From: Firmicutes bacterium HGW-Firmicutes-21
GTDB lineage: Bacteria; Bacillota; Clostridia; Oscillospirales; CAG-382
Assembly (NCBI GenBank): GCA_002841455.1
Contig: PGZT01000007.1
Location: forward strand, 6,051 to 50,142
Direction: 5' to 3'
Length of the DNA stretch: 44,092 nt
Shown: positions 9,050 through 16,720 of the stretch, piece after piece
Layout: each line of letters starts with the position of its first letter
Position numbering within the stretch: position 1 is the stretch's first letter
The notes under the pieces: generated by a model
Databases searched by the model: none
Seen by the model: only the letters and a program-made list of their open reading frames with translations
What the model was told of the DNA's origin: nothing
Program-made: the position numbers and the translations under genes

Positions 9050-9640
9050 ATGAATATAGCAGTATTTGCATCTCATAACGGGTCGGATTTACAAGCGATT
9101 ATTGATGGATGTAAAGGTTTTATGAATACTTCTGTGCTTGCAGTAATCAGCAACAACCGAGATGCGTTTGCTCTGGAGCGGGCTAGGAAACACAACATAA
9201 ATTCATACCATATAAGTGAAAAAATTTTACCTGATCCAAATGATATTAATAATGAAATAATGCGAATTCTGGAAATAAATAAGATTGATGTTATTTTTTT
9301 AGCTGGTTACCTAAAAAAATTAGGGCAACCCATTATACAAAAATATAAAGGTCGTATATTTAATATACACCCTGCTCTTTTACCTAAATTCGGAGGTAAA
9401 GGAATGTATGGAATTAATGTGCATAAAGCTGTGATTGAAGCGGGAGAAATATATTCCGGAATTACAGTTCACCGAGTAGATGAAGAATATGACAATGGTG
9501 AGATTGTTGCGCAAACAAAAGTCGATGTTTTAAATAATGATACTGCCGATTCATTAGCCGACAGGATTTTAGAGAAAGAACATACTTTTCTGGTTGAAAT
9601 ATTATCCGACATCATTAACGGAAAAATCAAGCTTGAATAA
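9050..9640 (+). CDS. PurN-like phosphoribosylglycinamide formyltransferase
   Basis: A 196-residue formyltransferase-fold protein. The start chosen is ATG 9050, preceded by AAGGAG; an in-frame ATG at 9017 lacks a site and would add 11 non-conserved residues. GSDLQAII near the N-terminus matches the GAR phosphate loop, and the catalytic triad is visible: Asn and His in NIHPALLP (about residues 104-111) and Asp in DEEYDNGEIV. The family transfers formyl from 10-formyl-THF to GAR in purine synthesis. It lies alone between mutL and tgt rather than in a pur operon, and is clearly more AT-rich than both, so it may be a transferred paralogue acting on another amine. Confidence 0.8.
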   Translation: MNIAVFASHNGSDLQAIIDGCKGFMNTSVLAVISNNRDAFALERARKHNINSYHISEKILPDPNDINNEIMRILEINKIDVIFLAGYLKKLGQPIIQKYKGRIFNIHPALLPKFGGKGMYGINVHKAVIEAGEIYSGITVHRVDEEYDNGEIVAQTKVDVLNNDTADSLADRILEKEHTFLVEILSDIINGKIKLE

Positions 9641-9687
9641 GCTTTGTCTGTATATATAAAATAATACTGAAAGATACGGTTTGATAA

Positions 9688-10821
9688 ATGAGCTTCACAC
9701 TGATAAAACAAGACGGCGGGGCAAGAAGGGGAGCGTTTGACACCGTTCACGGAACAATACAGACGCCCGTTTTTATGAATGTAGGTACCTCGGCGGCGAT
9801 TAAGGGCGGCATTTCCTCTCTTGATCTAAAAAACCTGAAGTGTCAGGTTGAGCTGTCGAACACCTACCACCTGCATGTTCGCCCGGGTGAGGATATAATA
9901 TATAATACAGGCGGGATACACAGATTTATCAACTGGGATAAGCCCGTTTTAACCGACAGCGGCGGCTTCCAGGTTTTCTCGCTCGCAAAGCTCCGCAACA
10001 TAACGGAGGAAGGCGTTACCTTTGCTTCGCATTTCGACGGTAAAAGGATTTTTATGAGCCCCGAGGTGAGTATGCAGATACAATCCAGCCTTGCCTCAAC
10101 CATTGCGATGGCGTTTGACGAATGTCCCTCGTCGGTTGCCGACCACAGCTATATCAAGGCGTCCTGCGACCGTACCTATCGCTGGTTGGTGCGTTGTATG
10201 GACGAGATGGACAGGCTCAACGCACTTCCCGAGACCATAAACAAACAACAAATTTTGTTCGGTATCGGTCAGGGCGGAGTATATGACGACCTGCGTATCG
10301 AGCATATGCAGAGGATTACCGAGCTTGAGCTGGACGGTTTTGCTCTGGGAGGACTTGCCGTCGGTGAGACTGCGGAGGTTATGTACCGTGTTATCGAGGT
10401 TACAGAGCCGTATATGCCAAAGGACAAGCCCCGTTATTTGATGGGAGTGGGTACCCCGATTAATCTATTGGAATCGATCGACCGTGGAATCGACTTTTTT
10501 GATTGTGTTATGCCCTCCCGAAACGGTAGACACGGAAACCTCTTTACAAGCACCGGTTACCTTAATGTTATAAACGAGAAGTTCAAATACGACGACCGCC
10601 CGATAGACGAGAACTGCGGCTGCGAGGCGTGCAGGAATTATTCGAGAGCCTATGTACGCCATCTGTTTAAGGCAAAGGAAATGCTCGCAATGCGGCTTGC
10701 GGTGCTGCATAACCTGTATTTTTATAATAACCTTATGGAGGAAGTCCGTTCTGCGATAGATAACGGCTGTTATTCAAGCTTCAAAAAGGAAAAGATTGAG
10801 ATTTTTTCCCAAAGGGTTTAA
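9688..10821 (+). CDS. tgt: Queuine tRNA-ribosyltransferase (bacterial TGT)
   Basis: A 377-residue tRNA-guanine transglycosylase of normal length. The first catalytic Asp lies in LTDSGGFQVFSL (about residues 88-99), GIGQGGVYDDLR and LGGLAVGE follow, and the second catalytic Asp lies in the FFDCVMPSRNGRHG region. The zinc site is CGCEAC from about residue 310 with a downstream His. The enzyme exchanges G34 of GUN-anticodon tRNAs for preQ1 or queuine. No queCDEF or queA genes are in the window. It is the last gene of the plus-strand run; a terminator follows directly. Confidence 0.96.
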   Translation: MSFTLIKQDGGARRGAFDTVHGTIQTPVFMNVGTSAAIKGGISSLDLKNLKCQVELSNTYHLHVRPGEDIIYNTGGIHRFINWDKPVLTDSGGFQVFSLAKLRNITEEGVTFASHFDGKRIFMSPEVSMQIQSSLASTIAMAFDECPSSVADHSYIKASCDRTYRWLVRCMDEMDRLNALPETINKQQILFGIGQGGVYDDLRIEHMQRITELELDGFALGGLAVGETAEVMYRVIEVTEPYMPKDKPRYLMGVGTPINLLESIDRGIDFFDCVMPSRNGRHGNLFTSTGYLNVINEKFKYDDRPIDENCGCEACRNYSRAYVRHLFKAKEMLAMRLAVLHNLYFYNNLMEEVRSAIDNGCYSSFKKEKIEIFSQRV

Positions 10822-10828
10822 ATAAATC

Positions 10829-10862
10829 AAAAAAACAGGTGCTTACGCATCTGTTTTTTATA
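10829..10862. terminator. Bidirectional intrinsic terminator between tgt and the minus-strand small gene
   Basis: An A-run, the stem ACAGGTGC / GCATCTGT with a TTAC loop, then a T-run. It can terminate tgt on the plus strand and the converging gene at 10876 on the minus strand. Confidence 0.8.
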
Positions 10863-10875
10863 AATTAATCTTGAT

Positions 10876-11130
10876 TCAATTCAAATCTATAAGCTTTGCT
10901 GTTATACCTTTAAGGTTGTTTAAATCCTCTACCAATTGCTCAATATCCTTTTTCTCGCCGCAGGGCTGCAGCACAATAAGTCCGTCGTTTGAGCAGGAAT
11001 CCTCACTTGCTTCATGCAGACCTAAACGCGTTTTTATCTTACATCCGTTTTGGGTCAATACCTCTTGAAATTTCAAGGCGTTGCTAACCCTGTTGTCCAT
11101 CCTGATGCCAATAACATAATAACAAGACAT
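10876..11130 (-). CDS. Small ferredoxin-fold protein resembling the TM1266-type iron-hydrogenase-system regulator
   Basis: An 84-residue protein. Its IGIRMDNRV N-terminus, the VLTQNGCKIKTRLGLHEAS middle and the GLIVLQPCG segment, followed by a helix and a short final strand, match the small ACT/NikR-like ferredoxin-fold family annotated as putative regulators of iron-only hydrogenase systems (TM1266-like). There are three cysteines besides Cys3. No hydrogenase or maturation gene lies nearby. An excellent site (TAAGGAGG, 8 bases before ATG 11130) and a shared terminator show it is a genuine gene. Family assignment is by pattern recall and is moderate; function unknown. Confidence 0.6.
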   Translation of the reverse strand: MSCYYVIGIRMDNRVSNALKFQEVLTQNGCKIKTRLGLHEASEDSCSNDGLIVLQPCGEKKDIEQLVEDLNNLKGITAKLIDLN

Positions 11131-11198
11131 CGATTTACCTCCTTATGTGGGTTTTTACTATCATTATTCCGTTGCTTTGGATTATTATTTAAAACATC

Positions 11199-11222
11199 GG
11201 GTGGATGCAAAAGCATCCACCC
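11199..11222 (-). terminator. Hairpin terminator after the Gfo/Idh gene
   Basis: A perfect 10-bp stem (GGGTGGATGC / GCATCCACCC) with an AAAA loop, 14 bp past the stop of the 11236-12297 gene. On the minus strand it is followed by a short T-rich stretch. Confidence 0.7.
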
Positions 11223-11235
11223 ATTTAAACTATTA

Positions 11236-12297
11236 TTAAAGCACTATTTCCTTGTTCTGTTCGCTGGAGTCGTACATAGCCTGCATCATTTTTGCGGTAA
11301 CTATAACCGTATCGATGTGCGAGGGCAGCTTTTCGCCCGTTCTTATACAGCGAAGGAAGCCGTCGATCTCCTCCTGGAACATCTGCTTCTGCGGGAACTT
11401 AGGCTTTAGGCTGACAAGTCCGCCTGCTGCGGTTGTGTAAACGGTGAAATCGCCGCCATAATTAAGACGGGCGCCCGCTTTTGTACCGATAAAGTCGATA
11501 TAGGACTCTGCAACGCCGATATTCTGCGCCCATGCGCCGTTTAAGGTGATGGTTGGACCGTCTGTGCGTACGAATCCGGTTACGAAATCATCAACATCAT
11601 ATGTGCCGTTGATATCCTTTGTGTCCTCCGCCCACATGCCCTCATAAACATAGTTCTTCATGTCCACGCCAAGCTTTGAGAACGCCTTTGAGGAAACCGT
11701 CCTCGGTGTCGGGTCGCCTGTGCAATACATTACTATATCAAGGTAATGAACACCCCAATCTATAAGAACGCCGCCGCCGGCAATTTCTTTTGTGGTAAAT
11801 GCACCGCCGAGTCCGGGAATGGAACGCTGTGATCTGAAGCATGCGTAAACATGGTAAATCTCACCGAGGTCGCCGTTCTGAATCATCTCACGGAGCTTGT
11901 TTACCGCCGGATTAAAACGGTTTACGACACCAATGTTAAGCACCTTGCCCGACTCATGCTGAGCGTCCTGCATTGCCTTAGCCTCAGAGAATATTCTTGC
12001 CGCCGGCTTCTCGCAGAGTACATTCTTGCCCGCTTTCAGGCAATCGATTGTGATAATCGAGTGCATCTTGTTAGGAGTACAAACCGATATCGCTTCAACT
12101 TCGGGATCCGCAAGAATCTCCTTATAATCGGTAACCGCTATTCCGCAGCCGTACTTTTCAACCGCTTTTTTTGCCTTCTCGGGTAGTATATCACAGAAAT
12201 ACTTTATCTCCGCATCGGCATTTGCGATGTAAGCCGGAATATGTGCGCTGTTGGCAATTGTACCGCAGCCTATAATGGCTACTTTGATTTTTGACAT
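11236..12297 (-). CDS. Gfo/Idh/MocA-family NAD(P)-dependent oxidoreductase
   Basis: A 353-residue two-domain oxidoreductase. The N-terminal Rossmann fold starts IKVAIIGCGTIANSAHIPAY, followed by AISVCTPNKMHS and the family hallmark EKP (LCEKPAA, about residues 96-98). The catalytic Asp/His pair lies in DWGVHYLDIVMYC. These enzymes oxidise or reduce a hydroxyl on sugars, inositols or related polyols. It is transcribed away from the fused isomerase/acyl-CoA-ligase gene across a 490-bp control region, which suggests a shared sugar-like substrate, but this is inference. The ATG at 12297 has only a weak purine-rich stretch (GAGAAAAGAGAG) upstream. Confidence 0.9.
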   Translation of the reverse strand: MSKIKVAIIGCGTIANSAHIPAYIANADAEIKYFCDILPEKAKKAVEKYGCGIAVTDYKEILADPEVEAISVCTPNKMHSIITIDCLKAGKNVLCEKPAARIFSEAKAMQDAQHESGKVLNIGVVNRFNPAVNKLREMIQNGDLGEIYHVYACFRSQRSIPGLGGAFTTKEIAGGGVLIDWGVHYLDIVMYCTGDPTPRTVSSKAFSKLGVDMKNYVYEGMWAEDTKDINGTYDVDDFVTGFVRTDGPTITLNGAWAQNIGVAESYIDFIGTKAGARLNYGGDFTVYTTAAGGLVSLKPKFPQKQMFQEEIDGFLRCIRTGEKLPSHIDTVIVTAKMMQAMYDSSEQNKEIVL

Positions 12298-12313
12298 ATA
12301 AACTCTCTTTTCT

Positions 12314-12362
12314 CCGGTGACATGAAAATGTAGTTATAATTTTTACAGCCATTTGTCACCGG
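12314..12362. promoter_or_regulatory. Inverted repeat flanking the likely Gfo/Idh promoter
   Basis: Perfect 9-bp arms, CCGGTGACA (12314-12322) and TGTCACCGG (12354-12362), separated by 31 bp. Read on the minus strand, a GTGACA/TATAAC-like promoter core (15-bp spacer) lies between and within the arms, so a regulator bound to both arms would cover it. The same sequence can also form a hairpin. A second hairpin, GGTTTC-TGCG-GAAACC, lies at 12375-12390. Confidence 0.5.
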
Positions 12363-12579
12363 AAAAATGACTGCGGTTTCTGCGGAAACCATGAAAATTA
12401 CAGGGAACACCTGAAATTTGGAGTAAGAAGTCTGCTTTGCAAACATTCCACCGTCAAAAAGCTTTTTCAACCCAAAACCCTTGAATAATTGTTTTGTTCT
12501 TCTATGAGCGATTGTATCACAAGAAAACCCATTTTACAATATGTTTTTGGCAAAATATTTCTCAAAAATAAAAAAACCC

Positions 12580-12608
12580 TTGACAAAAAGCCTGTGTTTC
12601 TTTATAAT
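12580..12608 (+). promoter_or_regulatory. Consensus sigma-A promoter for the fused isomerase/ligase gene
   Basis: TTGACA at 12580-12585, a 17-bp spacer, and TATAAT at 12603-12608. Transcription would begin near 12615, leaving a 175-nt leader before the ATG at 12791. Confidence 0.85.
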
Positions 12609-12614
12609 TTATAT

Positions 12615-12775
12615 AACTTCAAAAAAGCATTGAAGAGACAATATCCCCGTTATCAATGGCGGATGTCATACCGATGTTTTAGCTGTGATAATTTTTCAAG
12701 AACCTTTTTCCGGCTCTGTTTATGCTTGCATACCAAAGCATAAGTGATCCGGATTTTTTATTAACCGATAAATTT
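12615..12775 (+). promoter_or_regulatory. Structured 5' leader with terminator-like hairpin (attenuator candidate)
   Basis: The leader opens with the hairpin CTTCAA-AAAAGCA-TTGAAG (12617-12635). It contains a possible GAC..ATCC/GGAT..GTC helix (about 12637-12671). It ends in a nested hairpin: outer TCCGG/CCGGA, inner TTATGCTT (12720-12727) with AAGCATAA (12736-12743), followed at once by six T. This arrangement fits transcription attenuation or a riboswitch. No known riboswitch or T-box consensus was recognised. Confidence 0.5.
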
Positions 12776-12790
12776 TTTAGGAGATTAATA

Positions 12791-15313
12791 ATGAAAATTG
12801 CTTTTTCTACACTTGCCTGTCCGGACAGCGACTTTGCGGACATTTATTCTATGGCGACGGATTTGGGTTTTGACGGAATAGAGATCAGAGGTCTGGGACT
12901 GGATATGCCTTTTTCGGAGCATCAGCTCCCGCAAACCGTGCAAAAATTGAATTCTCTCGGGCTGGAGATTTCCTGCCTTTCTTCAGGCTGCTGCCTTAAG
13001 TTTGCAAACAAGGCAGAGGACAATATCGCAGAGTTAAAAAAGTATATATTCCTTGCAAATGCGCTCGGGACACGCTTTGTCAGAGTTCTCGGCGACCTTA
13101 CTCCCGCACCCGACAGCGACTTGGCGGCGGTCGACGACGAAATTGTTTTTGTACAGCTCAGTCAGCTCGTACCGTATGCGGAGCAGAACGGAGTTACGCT
13201 GCTTATTGAGACCAACGGTGTTTATTGCGACACCGCCCGTCTGAAGGCATTGCTTGACCGCTTCCGCAGCGACTCGGTTGCGGCGCTTTGGGATGTGCAT
13301 CATCCTTACAGATACGGCGGTGAGAGCCCGGAGAAAACGGTTCAAACGCTCGGTATTTATATAAAGTATGTGCATGTCAAGGACAGCACCGTAGTTGACG
13401 GCAAGGTAAAATACCGTCTTATGGGCGAGGGAGACCTGCCTATGGACGAGATTCTGCTTGCACTAAAATCTATAAATTATTCGGGCTATATTACCCTTGA
13501 ATGGGTAAAACGCTGGGCTCCCGACCTTGAGGATGCCGGAATCGTGTTCCCGCAGTATGTAAACTATATGTCGCAATATACAGGTAAGGGTAAAAGTGTA
13601 GGTACGCTCATTGACAATATGCGTGGGGACGGAAAATATATATGGGAGAAGAATACGCTTATCGACCTTACCTTCCCTCAGGTTTTGGATCGTGTATGCG
13701 AGGCGTTCCCGAATCAATATGCATTCCGTTATACGACCTATGACTATACACGGACTTATCTGCAATTCAGAGACGATGTCGACCGGTTTGCAAGAGCATT
13801 AATCTCGCTCGGAGTAAAGAGAGGCGACCATGTTTCGGTATGGGCGACCAATGTTCCGCAGTGGTTCGTTACCTTTTGGGCGGTAACGAAGATCGGTGCC
13901 GTTTTGGTAACCGTCAACACCGCCTATAAAATATACGAAGCGGAATATCTGCTCCGCCAATCGGATACCCACACTCTGGTTATGATAAGCGGCTACAAGG
14001 ACAGCAACTATGTGGAAATAATAAAGGAGCTGTGCCCCGAGCTGGAGACCGCAGAGCCGGGTAAGCCGCTTTACACAAAACGGCTGCCCTTCCTTCGCAA
14101 TATAATAACCGTGGACTGTTCCCTTAAGGGTGCGCTTACATGGGACGAGGCATTGGAATACGCCGATAGAACCCCGCTCGAGGAGGTTCACCGCCGTGCC
14201 GCTGCACTTAACAAATTTGATGTCTGCAATATGCAGTACACCTCCGGTACAACGGGATTTCCCAAGGGTGTTATGCTCACCCATTACAATGTGGTAAACA
14301 ACGGCAAGACCATAGGCGACGGAATGGACCTTTCCACCGCAGACAGGATGATGATACAGGTTCCTATGTTCCATTGCTTCGGTATGGTGCTTGCAATGAC
14401 CGCATCGATGACACACGGCACAACAATGTCGCCGCTTGCGTACTTCCAACCCAAGACCGCGCTGGAGTGTATTACAAAAGAAAAGATTACCGCATTCCAC
14501 GGCGTTCCTACAATGTTTATCGCTCTTTTAGAGCATGAGGACTTCGGAAAAACCGATTTCTCTCACCTTCGTACCGGAATTATGGCAGGCTCTCCCTGCC
14601 CGGTTAAGGTAATGCAGGATGTTCTGGAAAAAATGAATATGTCCGAGGTTACCATTGTTTACGGTCAGACCGAGGCGTCACCCGGCTGCACAATGAGTAT
14701 GACCACCGACAGCACAGAGGTGCGTGTAAGCACGGTCGGACGGGCTATGTACGGAGTGGAGAGTAAAATTGTAGACCCCGAGACGGGAAAGGACCTACCC
14801 AACAACACCGACGGCGAGTTCGTTGCAAGGGGTTATAATATAATGAAGGGCTATTACAAAATGCCTCAGGCGACCGCAAACGCAATAGATGCGGACGGCT
14901 GGCTGCATACGGGCGACCTTGCCCGCAGGGATGCCGCAGGCAACTACAAGATAACAGGGCGTATTAAGGATATGATAATCCGTGGCGGTGAAAACATTTA
15001 TCCCAAGGAGATAGAGGACTTTATATACACTCATCCCAAGGTGAGGGATGTTCAGGTTATCGGAGTTCCCGACAAGCAGTACGGCGAGGAGATTATGGCT
15101 TGCGTCATTGTTAAGGACGGACAGGATTTAACCGCCGACGAGCTTAAGGATTATATCCGCAGCCATATGGCAAAGCATAAGACCCCCCGTTATATCGATT
15201 TTGTAACCGAGTTCCCGATGAATGCGGCGGGCAAAATACTGAAGTATAAAATGCGTGAAAATGCGGTGGAGAAGCTTGGTTTGCAAGCCGAAAGTAAAAT
15301 AGTAACAGCATAG
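12791..15313 (+). CDS. Fusion protein: sugar-isomerase-like TIM barrel plus AMP-forming acyl-CoA synthetase
   Basis: An 840-residue protein in one uninterrupted frame, starting at ATG 12791 with TTAGGAG upstream. Residues about 1-270 are a xylose-isomerase-like (AP endonuclease 2) TIM barrel, with candidate metal ligands in LLIETNG (about 138), LWDVHHP (about 166), VHVKDS (about 194) and TLEWVKRW (about 236). Residues about 290-835 are a complete adenylate-forming ligase: MQYTSGTTGFPKGV near 480 (P-loop), YGQTEASP, the GDLARRD region, the GRIKDMIIRGGENIYP hinge, and the catalytic Lys in AAGKILKYK. The ligase half looks like a medium-chain fatty-acyl-CoA synthetase and the barrel like hydroxypyruvate or myo-inositol-pathway isomerases. 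How the two cooperate is unknown. A Gfo/Idh dehydrogenase lies divergently upstream. Confidence 0.9.
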   Translation: MKIAFSTLACPDSDFADIYSMATDLGFDGIEIRGLGLDMPFSEHQLPQTVQKLNSLGLEISCLSSGCCLKFANKAEDNIAELKKYIFLANALGTRFVRVLGDLTPAPDSDLAAVDDEIVFVQLSQLVPYAEQNGVTLLIETNGVYCDTARLKALLDRFRSDSVAALWDVHHPYRYGGESPEKTVQTLGIYIKYVHVKDSTVVDGKVKYRLMGEGDLPMDEILLALKSINYSGYITLEWVKRWAPDLEDAGIVFPQYVNYMSQYTGKGKSVGTLIDNMRGDGKYIWEKNTLIDLTFPQVLDRVCEAFPNQYAFRYTTYDYTRTYLQFRDDVDRFARALISLGVKRGDHVSVWATNVPQWFVTFWAVTKIGAVLVTVNTAYKIYEAEYLLRQSDTHTLVMISGYKDSNYVEIIKELCPELETAEPGKPLYTKRLPFLRNIITVDCSLKGALTWDEALEYADRTPLEEVHRRAAALNKFDVCNMQYTSGTTGFPKGVMLTHYNVVNNGKTIGDGMDLSTADRMMIQVPMFHCFGMVLAMTASMTHGTTMSPLAYFQPKTALECITKEKITAFHGVPTMFIALLEHEDFGKTDFSHLRTGIMAGSPCPVKVMQDVLEKMNMSEVTIVYGQTEASPGCTMSMTTDSTEVRVSTVGRAMYGVESKIVDPETGKDLPNNTDGEFVARGYNIMKGYYKMPQATANAIDADGWLHTGDLARRDAAGNYKITGRIKDMIIRGGENIYPKEIEDFIYTHPKVRDVQVIGVPDKQYGEEIMACVIVKDGQDLTADELKDYIRSHMAKHKTPRYIDFVTEFPMNAAGKILKYKMRENAVEKLGLQAESKIVTA

Positions 15314-15325
15314 AATGCTGTTACT
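15301..15325 (+). terminator. Hairpin overlapping the stop of the fusion gene
   Basis: A perfect 11-bp inverted repeat, AGTAACAGCAT / ATGCTGTTACT, with a 3-nt loop that includes the TAG stop. It is followed by ATTTAT, so it is a weak terminator or a processing site. Two smaller hairpins (GATGGCA/TGCCATC at 15344-15365, and AATCC-TTC-GGATT after it) lie between it and aroQ. Confidence 0.55.
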
Positions 15326-15434
15326 ATTTATAAAGAATTGCTTGATGGCATTAAGGATTGCCATCAAATCCTTCGGATTAACGTGGTTTTTCATTATACG
15401 CCGATGTTTTATTAAAATTTTAAAGGAATACTGT

Positions 15435-15887
15435 ATGAAATTCTTGATTATCAACGGACCGAATTTGAATATGCTCGGTACACGGGAGCCGCAGGTTTAC
15501 GGCACTGGGACATATGCCGATTTGTGCGGTTATATAGAGTCTATATGTTCGGAACGCGGTATTGAGGTCAAGCTGTTCCAATCCAATCACGAAGGTGCGA
15601 TTGTGGACGAGATACAAGCTGCTTACGGTGTTTTTGACGGTATAATAATTAATCCCGCCGCTTACACGCATACCAGCATCGCTATTCCCGATGCGATAAA
15701 ATCGGTAGGGATTCCGGCCGCCGAGGTGCATATCTCCGATATTTCCAAAAGGGAAGCGTACCGGCAGCATTCCTATACCAAGGAGGCTTGTATCGATACT
15801 GTTTGCGGACTGGGCTTCGACAGCTACAAGGCGGCAATAGATAGGTTGAAGGAGTTTGTTAATGCAAAAAATAGCACAGTTCTTTAA
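15435..15887 (+). CDS. aroQ: Type II 3-dehydroquinate dehydratase
   Basis: A 150-residue enzyme of normal length. The start is ATG 15435 with AAAGGA upstream; an in-frame start at 15315 would add 40 unrelated residues encoded by the preceding hairpin. It begins with INGPNLNMLGTREP (active-site loop; the catalytic Tyr follows in VYG), then FQSNHEGAIVDEI, NPAAYTHTSIAIPDAI (Asn and His) and EVHISDISKREAYRQHS. The enzyme converts 3-dehydroquinate to 3-dehydroshikimate in the shikimate pathway. The 3' end overlaps the dUTPase start by 26 bp. No other aro genes are nearby. Confidence 0.95.
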   Translation: MKFLIINGPNLNMLGTREPQVYGTGTYADLCGYIESICSERGIEVKLFQSNHEGAIVDEIQAAYGVFDGIIINPAAYTHTSIAIPDAIKSVGIPAAEVHISDISKREAYRQHSYTKEACIDTVCGLGFDSYKAAIDRLKEFVNAKNSTVL

Positions 15888-16329
15888 GGTTAGCAGGAAC
15901 AAATACCCTCTTGACGAGCATTATGAGAACATAAAGACACCGAAAAGAGCAACGGTCGGCTCTGCGGGCTATGATTTCTATGCACCTTACGACATTGAGC
16001 TTGCTCCGCACCAAACCGAGACGGTTCCGACAGGTATTCGTGCAAAAATCGAGGACGGCTGGGTGCTTATGCTCTTCCCCCGCTCTGGTTTGGGGTTTAA
16101 ATACCGCCTGACCTTTAACAACACCGTGGGTATAATTGATTCGGATTATTATTATTCGGACAACGAGGGACATATATATATAAAGCTGACCAACGGCGAA
16201 AAACCGCTCATAATAAAAAAAGGCGAGGCGTTCGCTCAGGGAGTTTTTGTTCCGTATGGGATAACTGTTGACGACAACGCCGATGCAACCCGCAACGGCG
16301 GCTTCGGAAGTACGAATAAAGCAGAATAA
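15862..16329 (+). CDS. dut: dUTP diphosphatase (trimeric dUTPase fold)
   Basis: A 155-residue protein. The start chosen is ATG 15862, seven bases after AAGGAG inside the end of aroQ; the TTG at 15856 is too close to that site. The five dUTPase motifs are visible: GSAGYDFYA, FPRSGLGFKY, NTVGIIDSDYY with the uracil-recognition hairpin, GEAFAQGVFVPYG, and a C-terminal RNGGFGST arm. It hydrolyses dUTP to dUMP and PPi, limiting uracil in DNA and feeding thymidylate synthesis. The 26-bp overlap with aroQ suggests coupled translation, though the pathways are unrelated. dCTP deaminase-type activity is a less likely alternative. Confidence 0.88.
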   Translation: MQKIAQFFKVSRNKYPLDEHYENIKTPKRATVGSAGYDFYAPYDIELAPHQTETVPTGIRAKIEDGWVLMLFPRSGLGFKYRLTFNNTVGIIDSDYYYSDNEGHIYIKLTNGEKPLIIKKGEAFAQGVFVPYGITVDDNADATRNGGFGSTNKAE

Positions 16330-16355
16330 AAGCAAATTTCTCGGAGGTATTCTTT

Positions 16356-16697
16356 TTGAACGACCATACCGTATTGCTCTCTCTTGTGCTGATTTTCATT
16401 ATCGCTCAATATTTCTTCATAAAGCAAAAAAGCAAGATAGCCGGGATTGTATTACCTGTTTTATGGTTCTCGGGTTCCGCTGTTCCGGTTATATTTTTTT
16501 GTATAGTATCTCACTATACAAACCTTGGCAAGATTTTTTTCACCGTAAAGTATTTTAATTCGACTCTTCTGACCTTGTTAATATACAATATCCCTACTTT
16601 TATAATGCTTGCAATGCTTTTTTTGAGAATTCGAAAGGAAAAGAGAGTTAAAAAATCCTCCGCAGTACCTTTTTTTGATATTGAATATACAAAATAG
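16356..16697 (+). CDS. Small membrane protein of unknown function
   Basis: A 113-residue protein I do not recognise. It has three predicted membrane segments (about residues 6-22, 28-52 and 68-90), a basic stretch after the last one (RIRKEKRVKK), and a short polar tail. The start is TTG 16356 with CGGAGG 8-9 bases upstream, a convincing site. It lies 26 bp after dut on the same strand and ends inside a hairpin that separates it from the convergent gene at 16721. Confidence 0.6.
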   Translation: MNDHTVLLSLVLIFIIAQYFFIKQKSKIAGIVLPVLWFSGSAVPVIFFCIVSHYTNLGKIFFTVKYFNSTLLTLLIYNIPTFIMLAMLFLRIRKEKRVKKSSAVPFFDIEYTK

Positions 16698-16719
16698 GCT
16701 GATAAAATGTCAGCCTATT
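16693..16719. terminator. Bidirectional terminator between convergent genes
   Basis: A perfect 10-bp inverted repeat, AATAGGCTGA / TCAGCCTATT, with a TAAAATG loop. It begins around the stop codon of the small membrane protein and lies 2 bp from the stop of the minus-strand gene. There are A-rich and T-rich flanks on either side. Confidence 0.75.
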
Positions 16720-16720
16720 A

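Noticed and set aside
12722-12790. N-terminal extension of the fusion protein
   Set aside because: It lies in the terminator-like leader hairpin; ATG 12791 has a proper ribosome binding site and the barrel begins there.
13799-14500. A 233-codon frame antisense to the acyl-CoA synthetase domain
   Set aside because: It is a shadow of a GC-biased coding strand; no ribosome binding site and no recognisable domain.
15315-15434. N-terminal extension of AroQ
   Set aside because: It is encoded by hairpin sequence and is not part of the conserved enzyme; ATG 15435 has its own site.
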